A DNA stretch of 64,000 nt from Heloderma charlesbogerti (lineage: Eukaryota; Chordata; Lepidosauria; Squamata; Helodermatidae): the NCBI GenBank assembly GCA_026122225.1, contig JANEZZ010000523.1, forward strand, positions 372,001 through 436,000, given 5' to 3'. Each line of letters starts with the position of its first letter. The first letter of the stretch is position 1. Below are positions 10,030-20,571 of this stretch, in pieces. Position numbers and translations under genes: made by a program. The notes beneath the pieces are model-generated. The model was not told where the DNA came from. It searched no databases and saw only the letters and a list, made by a program, of their open reading frames with translations.

Positions 10030-10551
10030 GTTTGATCTTCTTTGGGATCTGACTGTACACTGGGCAGCTATTCACCTGGCTAGCTGCAGTAGGGTCTAGT
10101 CCCCTTCTTCAATTCTCCAGTTGCAGGTCTGACCGTACGCAGGGTGGACAGTCTCCTGGTGTGCCCACAGTAAGGTCTAGCCTGAGTCTTCTTACTGCTT
10201 TTTCAGAATATTTTTTAAAGGATTTTTGAAAAGGAAAGAAATCCTTTCAAAGGATTTTTGTTTACAGTCTACTCCCCCCTTCTCGCTCTCTTGACTCGTG
10301 TGCAATGTATCCAGGGTTTAACTCCAGCTGCTTTTATAGCTGCGGGGGTGGAAAGTTTAACAGTTTTCGGTCTTCTCCACTTGGGAGTTAAAGGGTTATT
10401 TTTTCCCTCTTTAACTCATACTTCGACTCTTGGTTGGAAAGGATGAACTTCTGTGATGGGAATTGGGGCTTATTTTCTAAGACAAAGCAATGCTGGGCTT
10501 GAAGAACTTTACCCAGTATTTGGACTTCTTGTTTAAGGCTAACATTTGCTT

Positions 10552-10592
10552 GCTCTTGATGCCGCTCCAGTGTCAATCATGAAGTCAATGTC
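10552..10592 (-). pseudogene. Retroviral protease active-site remnant
   Basis: On the minus strand a short frame reads DFMIDTGAAS, the aspartic protease active-site signature (D-T-G-A), then meets a TAG within about ten codons. It lies just downstream of the zinc knuckle in another frame, as expected for pro after gag. The rest of pro and nearly all pol are absent. Confidence 0.7.
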
Positions 10593-10890
10593 ACGGCCCC
10601 TCACAGTCATTGTCACGGCCCCTCTCAAGCTGTCTTCTCTCTCGCCCATTCTGGCTCCTTTGGTTTTCTCCTTTGTGTATTTGATTCATTTTATTTGGGC
10701 ATTCATGCCACCAATGTCCATCTTGTCCACACTGGGCACACTGGTTCTTTCTTAAGAATCCTCTGCCTCTGCTGGGTCTTCTTCTATTTTTTTTTCGTCC
10801 ATGTCTTCTTGGGCCTCTGGGTCGAGGGGGGTATACTGGCGATAGGCATCTAAAAGACGCTCCAAGTATGCTCTGGGGCCTCGGTGGCAC
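10591..10890 (-). pseudogene. Gag nucleocapsid remnant with one CCHC zinc knuckle
   Basis: A 99-codon frame. A Pro/Arg-rich basic region (about residues 20-48) leads into CAQCGQDGHWWHEC at residues 51-64, a C-X2-C-X4-H-X4-C knuckle that binds genomic RNA in retroviral nucleocapsids. A single knuckle is typical of gammaretrovirus-like gag. The first part of the frame is out of register with the upstream capsid remnant, so a frameshift separates them. Confidence 0.8.
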
Positions 10891-11002
10891 CTTGCAGCAC
10901 TTTAGACACTTTGGTCATATTATTAACTGACTTCTTCATACCTGCCTTCATGGCTTCTAACAGCAGGGTTTGATATTGGGTGAGGCGCTCTAGCCCCACT
11001 TG
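10792..11002 (-). pseudogene. Gag capsid C-terminal remnant
   Basis: Minus-strand pieces such as LLEAMKAGMKKSVNN, followed in a shifted frame by LLDAYRQYTPLDPEA, look like the end of a gammaretrovirus-like capsid. A frameshift lies near the TTGGAGCG segment and stops interrupt the rest. It overlaps the start of the nucleocapsid frame. Confidence 0.6.
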
Positions 11003-11511
11003 TGTTTTGGGATTCCAGCAAGGGGGAGGGGTTACTTACAAGGAGACTTTATTGGGTAACTTACAGCACAACACTAGCAAGCATTTTTAGCATAGGATAG
11101 AAGTGTTTGGTTCTCAGGCATAGCTTTCTGTAAACAAACTTCGCTTCCCAAACAAAGTGCTTGATAACACTTTCATTCATTAGTATGGGAAGAGAAATCT
11201 CTCTCTCTTTCTTTTGCTTTCTTTTTCTTCCTGATCTGCCTGTATTGCAGATCATGTTTCAAACTTTTTACATAAAACTCTCTTCTCTATGCACCAGCCT
11301 TGTCTCTTCATTTGTCTTTTTTTTTCAAGTTAAACTCACTTACTTAAACCTTTTCTGCCCTACACTAGTCCCAGTGACACACATTTGGGATAGGCTCTTC
11401 TTCTCCTAGTTACATTTTCTTCATCTTAAAGAACTATTACATTATTGTGGCTACTTTACCCCAGGTAATAAGCTCCAGGCATAATCAGCTGCTTCTAATT
11501 CACCCTGGGGG

Positions 11512-11691
11512 CAACTATGGCCACGCTTCTTCTCTACAAATGTTCTTTCTCTTTGCCTCTTGCCTTTTCTTTCTTCTTTTTTTTTTCCTTTATCTGTCTG
11601 CCACTTTCTCTATTTCTCTGTCTTTTTCTATTTGCCTCTGTCTTTCTCTGCTTGTCTTTGTCTTTTCTCTTGTCATCCATTGGGAACCACA
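11512..11691 (-). pseudogene. Charged Lys/Arg/Glu-rich gag segment
   Basis: The minus strand is purine-rich here and reads as a run of Lys, Arg, Glu and Gln residues after WFPMDD. A highly charged stretch of this kind is common in gag. On the plus strand it appears as a long pyrimidine tract that makes spurious Phe/Ser/Leu frames. Confidence 0.4.
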
Positions 11692-12117
11692 CTCAGTATC
11701 ATTTGGAGTTGCAACTAACACTAATCTGCAAATATCACATATATTTTATGATATCTAAGAAATCATAAAATATACACAACAAACTTTTTCTGCAATTTAA
11801 CACAATGAATGGAAAACACTTTTTGCATGGTAAGGCATGATGGAGCAGATCCAGCAATGGGGGGGGGGAAGCTCTCGGGGCTATCTATCACTAGACAAGC
11901 TAGCCAGGGATTTACAACATCACACACACACACACCCCTCTTTTCTTCTCTTCCCCTTCAACTTGGTACACGAAAGCAAAGTGCTGAAACTCAGGACGCT
12001 GGGAGGTGATGGGCATCGCCTTATACTTGCATTTTTCAGGCAGCCATTAATCTTCTTCGGGGAGGCGGTGGGGTGATTTGCAGGACTTCAAAGGCAAGCT
12101 TCTCTGTTTGTAAATCC

Positions 12118-13086
12118 TAGGGATGTACGAAAGTCACTTACCTTTTTGCAGGGGTGATTCGTGGTGTGGGGGAGGCGCTTTGCTTCTCCCCCCGAAGTTC
12201 AGGCGGGGGGGAGGCATCCCGCCTCACCTGGCCGAAATTCAGGCCGGGGGGGAGGCGCCCCGCCTCGCCCGGCTGAAATTCAGGCCGGGGAGAAGCGCCC
12301 CGTCTCCCCGGCCACGAAAGAAAAAGTAAAAAAAAACCAACCCCCCCCCCCGTGATAGGCTACGTAACGATTAACGTACCCTATCACGGCTAGATTTCCA
12401 AAGTCAGCCATGATAGGCTACGTTAATCGTCATGTAGCCTATCACGGGTGACTTTGGGAAAAAAAAAAAAAGCGTGTACGCAAATGGCGGCAGCCCATGG
12501 GCGCCGCCATTTGCGTTCCTTATTTTGGCACGTCTAGTCTACGTAAAGTTTTATGTAGACGACGGCGAAAATAAGGGCAACGCAAATAGCATTCCCTTAT
12601 TTTCGCCGTCGTCTACGTAAATCTTACGTAGACTAGACGTGCCAAAATAAGGAACGCAAATGGTGGTGCCCATGGGCCACCGCCATTTGCGTACGTGCTT
12701 TTCCCCCCCCCCCCAAAGTCACCCGTGATAGGCTACGTGACGATTTACATAGCCTATCACGGCTGACTTTGGAAATCTAGCCGTGATAGGCTACATAAAT
12801 CGTCACGTAGCCTATCACGGGTGTGTGTTTGTTTGTTTTTACTTACTTTTTTATTTTGTAATGGCGGCGGCGGCAGCAGCCGGTCGGGAGACCGGCTGCC
12901 GCCCCCGCCGAACCGCCACCGAACCGCTGCTGGGACCCGCCGCCGAGAGGGACATTTGCTGAAGGTAAGTCCCATCCCGAGGGGGGGCGGGGGGCCAGCG
13001 GAGAATTTCCCCAACACTTTCGGGGGGCCGAATGCCTCGGCGCTCGGCCTCCCGAAGATTTGGGGAGAAATTCTCCGCCATCCCTC
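12118..13086. mobile_element. hAT-like non-autonomous element, 969 bp, nested palindromes
   Basis: Begins TAGGGATGTACGAAAGTCAC and ends CTCCGCCATCCCT(C). The flanks show an imperfect duplication (GGATTTAC against GGATTA on the opposite strand). The interior 12351-12820 is a palindrome centred near 12585 whose sub-blocks are palindromes too: GTGATAGGCTACGTAA/TTACGTAGCCTATCAC units, CGCAAATGGCGG.../CCGCCATTTGCG units and a 139-bp block at 12516-12654. CpG-rich (CGG)n segments lie near the right end. It codes for nothing. It splits the provirus, so it is younger. Confidence 0.85.
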
Positions 13087-14773
13087 TAATCCCAAGCTCA
13101 AAACAGGACACGATGAGGTACAGGGCAGCTAAATTTTTGCTTTGGCACGGGCAACAAATAACTCGGGTCTGCTTTCTTCGCTGGGGTCTCAAACAGGAAA
13201 ACAGTCTTAATTTAAAGTTGTAACATCACTGACAGCGTCAGCTAGCTTGCTACACAATTTTCACTGTTTTTTAAAGACAGTTACTCTAATATCTTCTTTT
13301 CTTCTCAATCAGGTTGGGTCTTCCAGCTTACACAGTTTATTGCAGCTTTCAGGAGCATGGTAGTAGCGTGATTTTGGCTTGGCCAGGAACATGCTGTCTG
13401 GTTTCTCCGTCTCTTCTGCACACAAACTCAGGCAGTCTAACACTGGACACTCAAATTAGTGAGATTTCTTCATTGCAGGGAATCCCACGGCAAAAGCTTA
13501 ATGGTTACGCTCTTCAGAAATCATATAGCTGATGGTCTACAGGCTCTATGAAATTCTAGGACAGTTCAAAGCTAAACACGGCTACCTTGACAGAGATCTT
13601 CATCGTGGTCTTTCCACTTCATTCTGCCTTGGGACAGTCTTATGGCACACTTTTCACTCGAAGAGGGGTCTAGCCTGTGCCCTGGGGGCTGATTCTTCAC
13701 TTTTATTCTCCATTTTGCGCTTTTATCTTCTGGGTCTTCATTTTCAGTTTCCATTTCTTAGGGATTTTATTTCAATTAGGCGAGGTGATGACACCTCAGA
13801 ACGTTGTGGGCAATTTTCCTGCCCCCCCTCTCGGCGCGCTAGGCTAACAGCTACTTCTTCGGCCTCACACTCCCACGCTTCGTTAAAAGCCAGGCTGTCC
13901 TGCAACATTTCTCTAATTAACAGCCTCAGATCTTGTTCTTTTTTTTTCCCTCTCAGCTCGACCTTGAGCTTTTTGCTGTTTCCTCTCTCTATTCTGAATC
14001 CTTTAAAAAAAAATCTTTTCCCTTTTTTTTAACATACATCTCAAGGGGGTGCAAATCTTGCTTCCCCCACCTCCCATAGCCTCCCTCCTAAGATGAAGAC
14101 AGACACAAAGAGGGAAGGGGATTGGTCAGTGAGTAAGGGGTCTCACTGACCGACACAAAAGGAATTTCACACCACTCACTTTGCTACTGGCCTGGGCACC
14201 CGGACGGTCGACGGTATGCAACAGAAACCGCAGTAGCCACTCACACAATCATCAGTTTCATCACTTCATTCATATGTCCCTGCCACCCACTTTCCCATTT
14301 TTCCACTAGAGCGAAGCAGTTTCCTCAGCACCTTGCTGAGTATTAGTGCCTGCTTGGGGGAGTGATCAAGTCCCCCCTTCCACCCCCAATCGGGTGGGTC
14401 ACCTTTTGTATACGTATACTAACACTGACCTTACTTCCGAAGGCGGGGCCCTCTTTTTTTCTGCCCAGTGGCCTTACTCCCGAAGGCGGGGCCCTCTTTT
14501 TATTCCATATACTTGCCTTTCTCCTGAAGGCTTCCAATGTGGGTTTCAACTCAATTGCAGCTGCAGTATGGGCAGGGCTCAAGTTCCTTCCTCTGCTTCT
14601 CAAGGTTCTCTTGCCGCTCGCTGCCGTTTGGGTGGTCCCGGTGCAGGCTTTCTCCCGTTCACCCGACAAAAAGGTCAGTGGCGCCAAGAAAAGGAGGCAT
14701 GTGCCGAGCTCTCCCTCCCGGTGCGGCGATAAAGAGCAGGCAACTGCCACCTCTCTGTCTCAGAGCCTGCCAC
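13087..14773 (-). other. Proviral leader and 5' gag region, decayed
   Basis: Sequence between the primer site and the hAT-like insertion. It contains a duplicated GGGCCCCGCCTTCGG motif (about 14440-14495) and mixed short frames on the element strand, but I could not assign a clear matrix domain. Confidence 0.5.
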
Positions 14774-14791
14774 ATCCGAGTCACAGCACCA
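14774..14791 (-). promoter_or_regulatory. Primer binding site, tRNA-His type
   Basis: On the element strand TGGTGCTGTGACTCGGAT lies five bases after the 5' LTR end (CA). It matches the classical His primer site TGGTGCCGTGACTCGGAT with one change. Confidence 0.85.
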
Positions 14792-14795
14792 TTTA

Positions 14796-15233
14796 TGTTG
14801 CAGAACTCAGAGTCAGAGAGACCACGGAGTGAAGGAAAAAGAGTTCCTTTATTTAATGTGCGGGCTTAAAGCTGGAATCATTTCCAAAGAGCCAAAAGCC
14901 CCGATTTACATCAGCACATTGTTTTTATAGATATTGTGACACACAGGAAATGGCTCCTCCTCTCCCTCCCATGTGGGGTTGCAGTCCTCAACATTTTTTC
15001 TCCTAGCACCATTATTTATAATACAAGAAATGGGTTATAGGGTAGCCATGATAAGCAGAGAACAGACGAGAACAGCAGAGAACAAGATATACAATTCTAT
15101 GACCTTAGCCTTTGTTGACAAGATAAGAAATTCCTGTGTCTTGTCAGCTTACAAACATATTTCAGAGAGCAAGATCTCAGCAAGAACATGAAGCATGAGG
15201 CTACTTAGTCTGACCCCCGATATCGCAGCTACA
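14796..15233 (-). repeat. 5' LTR of provirus
   Basis: 438 bp, TGTAGCTGCGATATCGGGGG...TCTGCAACA on the minus strand, with TATAAAAACAATG and an AATAAA signal. Direct repeat of 8981-9421. Confidence 0.92.
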
Positions 15234-15350
15234 AAGGGTGCCCAGACTTAAAACAGCATTGTCTTGTGAAAGACATTTTGAGAGCATGATCCATCTCAAT
15301 AAAGTTGCTATGGAATTTAGAGCCCCCCCCGCCCGCCACTAGACAGCCAA

Positions 15351-15450
15351 GCTGGGGCCTTCCAGATGTGTTGGCACCACAATGCCGATCATCCCCACCC
15401 ATGTATGAGGATGATGGGAGTTGTGGTGCCAACACATCTGGAGGGGCAGC
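15351..15450. mobile_element. Short palindromic MITE
   Basis: Two arms, around CCAGATGTGTTGGCACCACA and TGTGGTGCCAACACATCTGG, pair across a loop of about 15 bases (ACCCATGTATGAG). The 'catctgga ... caactcccatcatcc' core is one I recognise as a very common squamate hairpin MITE. It lies about 120 bp from the provirus 5' end. Confidence 0.75.
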
Positions 15451-17282
15451 TTGGGGGAGGCTGGTTCTGAAGTTTCTGCCTGGGCAAAACATCTGAGGAA
15501 ATTTGAGAGAAGCTGAAAGAGTTTCAACAAAGTAATGAAATGTGTATATGTGGGGAGGGAACCCATACACCTTCAGGTTGCCATCAGATTCACCTAAAGA
15601 GAAATTTAAGGTGAAATTAGAGTTATCTGCTTAGACAAAACATCTTAGGAACTTTAAGGGAAAGCAAATAGAGTTCAATAAAATTAGTAGAATTTGTCAG
15701 TACACAGCTTACTAGGTGACAGCAGTCTCTTTGGAAAAGATCCAAGTATCAGCTGCTGCAGTGATTGCAGTGGCAGGTTTGCTTGGGAATCTCTCTAAAT
15801 AGTATCAATATTACATTGATCAGCCTTTCTATGTTAATATTATTCTATAGGGTGTGCAGATGGTGATTTGTTTAGTACTTATTTTCTATTATTCTCATTT
15901 CAAGTAGAGTGTCTTATCTCATTTGTATCATTCAAATGCAGAAAAGCCATATTTATATTTCACTACATTTTAATGCTCCAGGGGAAGAGAGTGAATGGAC
16001 AACTGGTGAGATCCTTTGAAGTTCTCAATTAATTCCAGAAGCATGGGAATTTGGTGTACAGGACAGAACATCAAAGGCTTTAGGCATTAGGAATGCAACA
16101 CACTAACCTCCAAAATTTGTATCACTTTCTGTTGTCAAGCAAATGGCCATAATTAAAACTGGCAAGTTCGTTTTCTCATCTGTCCTCTGGTATATCTTTG
16201 CCACTGTGAAACTAGATCTCAAATGATGCTTTTTGTGGCAAAGATACACAAAACAGAAATCATGAGCACATTCATAGCATTTGTTAATTAAATATGACAA
16301 GTGCAAATTTTGTAAATACGAAGGAGAGCATTATACTCTGCTGCCTAAGGTTAGACGTGACAGCACTGAACAATAATAAAAGAAAAATGAAGCTGAGATC
16401 AAACATTTGGTCTCCACTCTAGCCAACAGCAGCACATCTCAGTTAGCTTCATTGGGAACACTTTGGGCCCTTTTAAACACAACCCCTAGTTGCTTGGGGA
16501 CATTTCCTAAGCACTTTCTCATGTGTTTGAACTGTGAAACACTGAGCTGATTGATTGAGGGTCTGAGTCAGGATGAGCAAGTAGGCAGAGCATGGCAGTG
16601 CGAGGGGGCAGGTGAGCCATCAGAGACCGCGGCAACGATGGCTTGCCCAATCCTTGGTGCGGAGAGAAAGAAAAGCCAAGCAGTCATGTGGAGGCCACAG
16701 CAGCTCCTTCGCTCACCTTCTCTCCCTGGGTGGTACAGCAGGCAGAATTTGGCTCACTAGGCAGGATCCCCATCACTGTGGTGCCAGAGGGAGAATTCAG
16801 GTGAGCAAGCGATTAGCTGGCAGTTCCACCCATGACCAACCAACCTTGTATGCTGCACTGCCCAAAAAGGGTGCTATGGTGCCCAGATAGGTGACCAAGA
16901 GAGAAGGGGTGAGAGCAGCCACTGCCTTCTCTTGCCCAGAGCTGGCCCTCAGATAAATAGCACCCTGGGCAAGGAGTGTCTTTGTTCCGCCCACCCCTCA
17001 TAGTCAGTTTTGCAGGGCCACCCGGAGGATTTATGGGGCCTGGTGCAGGTGTGATGTCCATCAAGAATGACATTGCTCAAAACCTTGATCTCTCAGTCAC
17101 TGTGCCGCAGTCTGCACAAGCCAAAGTTTGAAAAGCCACATTCTGAGCAGTGGCAGTGCACTATGCAACACAGCAGAACTAGCACAGGTTTTACTTAGAA
17201 TATTTTTTGTTTTGTAGCAGTTCCTATCTTTTGGCAAGCATTCATTATTTTAGCATATCCATTGTTTTTATCCTTAAAGATA
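15451..17282. other. Anonymous sequence, no gene seen
   Basis: AT-rich stretch (15,500-16,400) then a more GC-rich part (16,540-17,050). Terminus-like CTGGCCCTCAGATAAATAGC near 16,945 hints at an old hAT or other DNA element, with a related CTGGCCCTGG at about 17,951. No coherent coding region. Confidence 0.5.
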
Positions 17283-17610
17283 ATAAAGAAAAGTTATAAA
17301 TAAAAAAGGTATCCAGTGGACCTCTTACAGCTTACGGCTTTATTTTATTTATTTATTTATTTATTTATTCATTCATTCATTTCTTTCATTTCATTCCATT
17401 TCTATATTGCCCAATATTCGAAGCTCTCTGTGCCGTCCAAAAAATTAAAACCACAAAGTGCAGCATAAAACAGTATAAAATATGAAAGCTTAAAACCACA
17501 ATATAAGAGTACAAGCAGAATAAAACCTAGCAGCAGTGCAGAGATTTAAAATACAAATTTAAAACACCAAAGCTAAAAGACTAGGAAGCTAAAATGCTAT
17601 TGTTATTTAT
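17283..17610. repeat. Interspersed repeat remnant with (ATTT)n microsatellite
   Basis: A (TTTA)n/(TTCA)n tract at 17338-17390 is followed by TATATTGCCCAATATTCGAAGCTCTCTG and an A-rich AAATTAAAACCACAAAG stretch. The layout resembles a common reptilian repeat end. The microsatellite length is identical in the mirror copy. Confidence 0.5.
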
Positions 17611-18512
17611 ATAGTGCTTATATAGTGTTTACAGTATTTGAAGTGCTAAGTGCTCGGTAACATTGCCTCCAAGTAAAGCTGTGTTTCACTGATTTTTACC
17701 TAGCGCAAATGACATCAAAGTGGAAACTGAAAAAGAAACATACTTTAAAGCTAATTGAAGGAAGATCATTTTTGTAGTTAGTAGTTGAACAACCTGTAGA
17801 ACCTTGAAAGAAAGGTTACAGACACTTGCTTTTTGCCACCCTAGCTCACTGCAGACAATACATTAAAAAAAACCACAGCCACTAAGCTCAGCTTGGTGCC
17901 CCCCTCAACTTGGTGCCCCAGGCAATCACCCAGCTTGCCCACCCCTAAGGCTGGCCCTGGTCTTGCCTGCACACTTCCTCATTTGAGAGAGAAAGAGTGC
18001 TGCATAGGGCAGCAAATGAGCCATTATTTCTGTGTTTGCCTCTTGTGTTGGCCTGTCTTACCTCAAGTTTCTCTTTTTTCAAATCTGGGAGGAGGAGGAG
18101 GAGGAGGCAGTCCTCATATCTGTGTCACCTGGACTGCGAGGTGACCTTAAACTTTTACAGATAAATTGCAAACTGAACATCATGGCACTGAAAAGAGGAG
18201 TTGCTGGAACATGCCTCCTCAGATATACATTCTTATTATGACACAGTTTCAGAGGAGGGAGTTAAAATCCCCATTTTTCAAAGGATAGTGGCTTACCAGT
18301 AAATGTGTAAGATATATCCTTCAATCGACATCTGGGAAGAAAAAGTCCATTTCCTGTTCTCCATGCTGTGAGTTCACAAGAGCCCCCCCCCCCCCGCCCC
18401 TCCAAGCTGTATGGCACTTTAAACATTTACCGAATAATAGCAAACTGAACATGGCACACTGGCAAGGGTGAGTACAGGAATGTATTGTAGACCATAGCAA
18501 CCCATACTCTTA
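17611..18512. other. Anonymous sequence with decayed repeat and C13 tract
   Basis: A 'GGTGCCCCAGGCAATCACCC ... CTGGCCCTGG' block (17,895-17,960) looks like the end of an old DNA element. A (GGA)n tract lies near 18,090, and a run of 13 C at 18383-18395. No gene. Confidence 0.45.
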
Positions 18513-18585
18513 AGCTGCAAACATACACAATTAATAGGGAGTAACTCCCATTAAGCATAGTGGGATTTACTTCAGATTAAATCCC
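18513..18585. repeat. Diverged short quasi-palindromic MITE
   Basis: GGGAGTAACTCCCATTAAGC with ...GTGGGATTTACTTCAGA is a diverged copy of the approximately 80-bp quasi-palindrome also seen at 53933-54008 and 55923-56011. Confidence 0.5.
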
Positions 18586-18640
18586 CCACCCTTAACCAAC
18601 AAGCACAAAAGCACCAGACAGAAACCTCAGGACTCGAGAA

Positions 18641-19129
18641 TAGGGATGGAAGGATTCCCTACCTGCCAGTCCATGGGGAATCCACCCATGGGGGGGAGGC
18701 AATCCATTCCTCCCCCAGGAATCCTTGTGAGCCAGCTCCTCTCCACGGGAATTCTGTCGAGCCACAGGCCAGCAGCCAGCTCCATATTGCTGGCCTGGCA
18801 AATGGATACAGCCACAAGTGGTGCAGTGGACGCCACTTGCAGCTGTAAAGCCCCTCAGTTTAACCTAAATGCAGCCGTAAATGGCTGCAATTAGGTTAAA
18901 CTAAGGGCTTTACAGCCACAAGTGGCATCCACTACACCATTTGCATCTGTGTTTTTCCCCACGATAGGCTATCCTACGTAATTATCCTACTTACGTAATT
19001 ATTTGCTTATTTTTATGCATGATGGGGGAAAAAATTCACATCCATCTGTGAGCGGACGACAGAACCAAAGGCACCTGACAATCCACAAAACATAGATGGA
19101 GTGGATTTTACACAGTCCGTACATCCCTA
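18641..19129. mobile_element. hAT-like element, 489 bp, second subfamily
   Basis: Starts TAGGGATGGAAGG and ends CCGTACATCCCTA. Inside, a hairpin pairs GTTTAACCTAAATGCAGCC with GGCTGCAATTAGGTTAAAC around 18,860-18,905, and a CACGATAGGCTA/TTACGTAATTA block is related to the large family. No clean target duplication (CTCGAGAA against ATTCAGAC). Another copy of this type starts at 60610. Confidence 0.7.
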
Positions 19130-19831
19130 ATTCAGACACTGCTGCTCATTCAAACCCTTTTTGCCAGCAAACCCATTTGTGTTTTCCTCAAGGTAATGGG
19201 TCTGGGCCATCTTGGAGGAAGAACAGATGAAGAAGTCCTCTGGCACTCCATTTGATGTATGATCAGCCAATGAGCCTGCTCTTCCCCTTTTCAGAGCCTT
19301 GCTGCCTACAATGGCCCAGGGCACAAGAGCAATTGCCCAGGCAGGTCTGGTGACAGTGGTGCTGTTAGGCAATTTTGCACTGTGGACTTAATGGAAATAA
19401 TGAGCGGGCTGTGGAAGGAAAGGTGGCAGTCTCCCCTCCAGTTTAAAAGGCTAGTGCCTTCATGCTACACTTGCTATTAGTCTGCTAAGGGAGTGAGTCC
19501 TGATGTCTGCTAGCAACTGCAAGGCTACTGAGTTCAGAGGGAAGAAGCAGGCTTGTATTAAGGCAGATGATGGCAATCGGGGCAGCTCTAAATATCTGGG
19601 ACACAGCTCAGAAGATCCAGGGCCCATGTGCGGGTGGCCGCCATTACACTGCCCATGCCCAGAAGTATTTTTGGATAATGAATGCTGTAATTTTGCCTCT
19701 TGTAGAGACATAAAACCAGTCAATGTTGTCCTTAAATGCTACCTACACCATGTTTTCTGCAAACATTCATTCAATAATATGGAGGATTGTGCCATTTCCA
19801 GGCCATTGAAATTTTGGCAGGTGTTACCAAA
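19130..19831. other. Anonymous sequence, no gene seen
   Basis: No recognised repeat. Open frames of 81-126 codons overlap on both strands and lack domain features. Confidence 0.5.
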
Positions 19832-19839
19832 TACCAGAT

Positions 19840-20563
19840 TAGGGATGTACGAAAGTCACTTACCTGTTTGTGGATTATGCTGATGCTGGGGGGGAGGCGC
19901 TCCGTCCCTCTCCCCGAAATTCTGGCTGGGGGGGGAAGCGCTCCGTCCCTCCCCCCCCCGAATCCTGGCCGGCTGGCTCCGCTCTGCAGGGATTCTGCGG
20001 AGCCGCCGGCTGGCTCTGCCAGTGGCCAGACATCCAGCCGCTGGCTAGCAGGGACGCAAATGGCGGCGGCCGTAGCCGCCTCCGTTTGTATCCCTGCAGT
20101 CAGCCGTGATAGGCTACGTAAATGTTTACGTAGCCTATCACGGCTGAGTAAAAAAAACAAACAAAAAAACACGCGTACGCAAATGGCGGCACCCATGGGC
20201 GCCGCCATTTGCGTATGCGTTTTTTTTTTTCTCAGCCGTGATAGGCTACATAAACATTTACGTAGCCTATCATGGTGTTTCTTAAAATTTAGCCATGATA
20301 GACTACGTAAATCTTTACGTAGCCTATCACATTTTTTAGTTTGTTTGTTTTTTTAAACTTGGAAATGGCGGCGGCGGCCGGTCGGACCAGCCGCTGCCGC
20401 CGCCGCCGAACCGCCGCTGCCGCCGCCACCAGGAAGATCTGCCCCAGGTAAGTCCCGTCCCGGGGGGGCGGGGGGCGGGCCGTTCCGCCACCGATTTTGG
20501 GAAGCTGAATGCGCTGGCATTCGGCCTCCCCAAGATCCGTGGCGGAACTTTCGTACATCCCTA
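19840..20563. mobile_element. hAT-like non-autonomous element, 724 bp, with 8-bp TSD
   Basis: TAGGGATGTACGAAAGT and ACTTTCGTACATCCCTA are perfect 17-bp inverted ends, flanked by TACCAGAT on both sides (19832-19839 and 20564-20571). The interior has three GTGATAGGCTACGTAA-type palindromes, one CGCAAATGGCGG/CCGCCATTTGCG palindrome and a CGG-rich stretch. Near each end sits a consensus splice-donor-like AGGTAAGT facing outward. There is no transposase. This is the cleanest copy of the family for defining its ends. Confidence 0.92.
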
Positions 20564-20571
20564 TACCAGAT

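Larger units (their letters stand above)
8981..15233 (-). mobile_element. Degraded endogenous retrovirus (His primer type), left arm
   Basis: A 6.25-kb provirus on the minus strand: 5' LTR (14796-15233), primer site, leader, gag remnants, a protease active-site remnant, a possible env start, purine tract and 3' LTR (8981-9421). A four-base CCTT duplication (element strand) flanks the insertion. A 969-bp hAT-like element (12118-13086) splits it. Without that, only about 5.3 kb remain, and essentially no reverse transcriptase or integrase is visible. The zinc knuckle type, gag composition and primer type suggest a gammaretrovirus-like (class I) lineage. It is non-functional: pol is missing, and gag is frameshifted. 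Confidence 0.9.

Noticed and set aside
12351..12826. Regularly spaced palindromic repeats that could suggest a CRISPR array
   Set aside because: The repeats are inverted pairs inside a eukaryotic hAT-like element, with no uniform spacers and no cas genes.
12757..13101. Pro/Gly/Arg-rich open frames over the CpG-rich parts of the hAT-like elements (also 12821-13132, 19787-20356, 20353-20859, 28444-28881)
   Set aside because: They follow (CGG)n composition, overlap each other on both strands and sit inside non-coding transposon sequence.
13532..14032. 166-codon Phe/Ser/Leu-rich frame on the plus strand of the left arm
   Set aside because: Antisense to the proviral leader and gag region; its composition reflects the purine-rich element strand.
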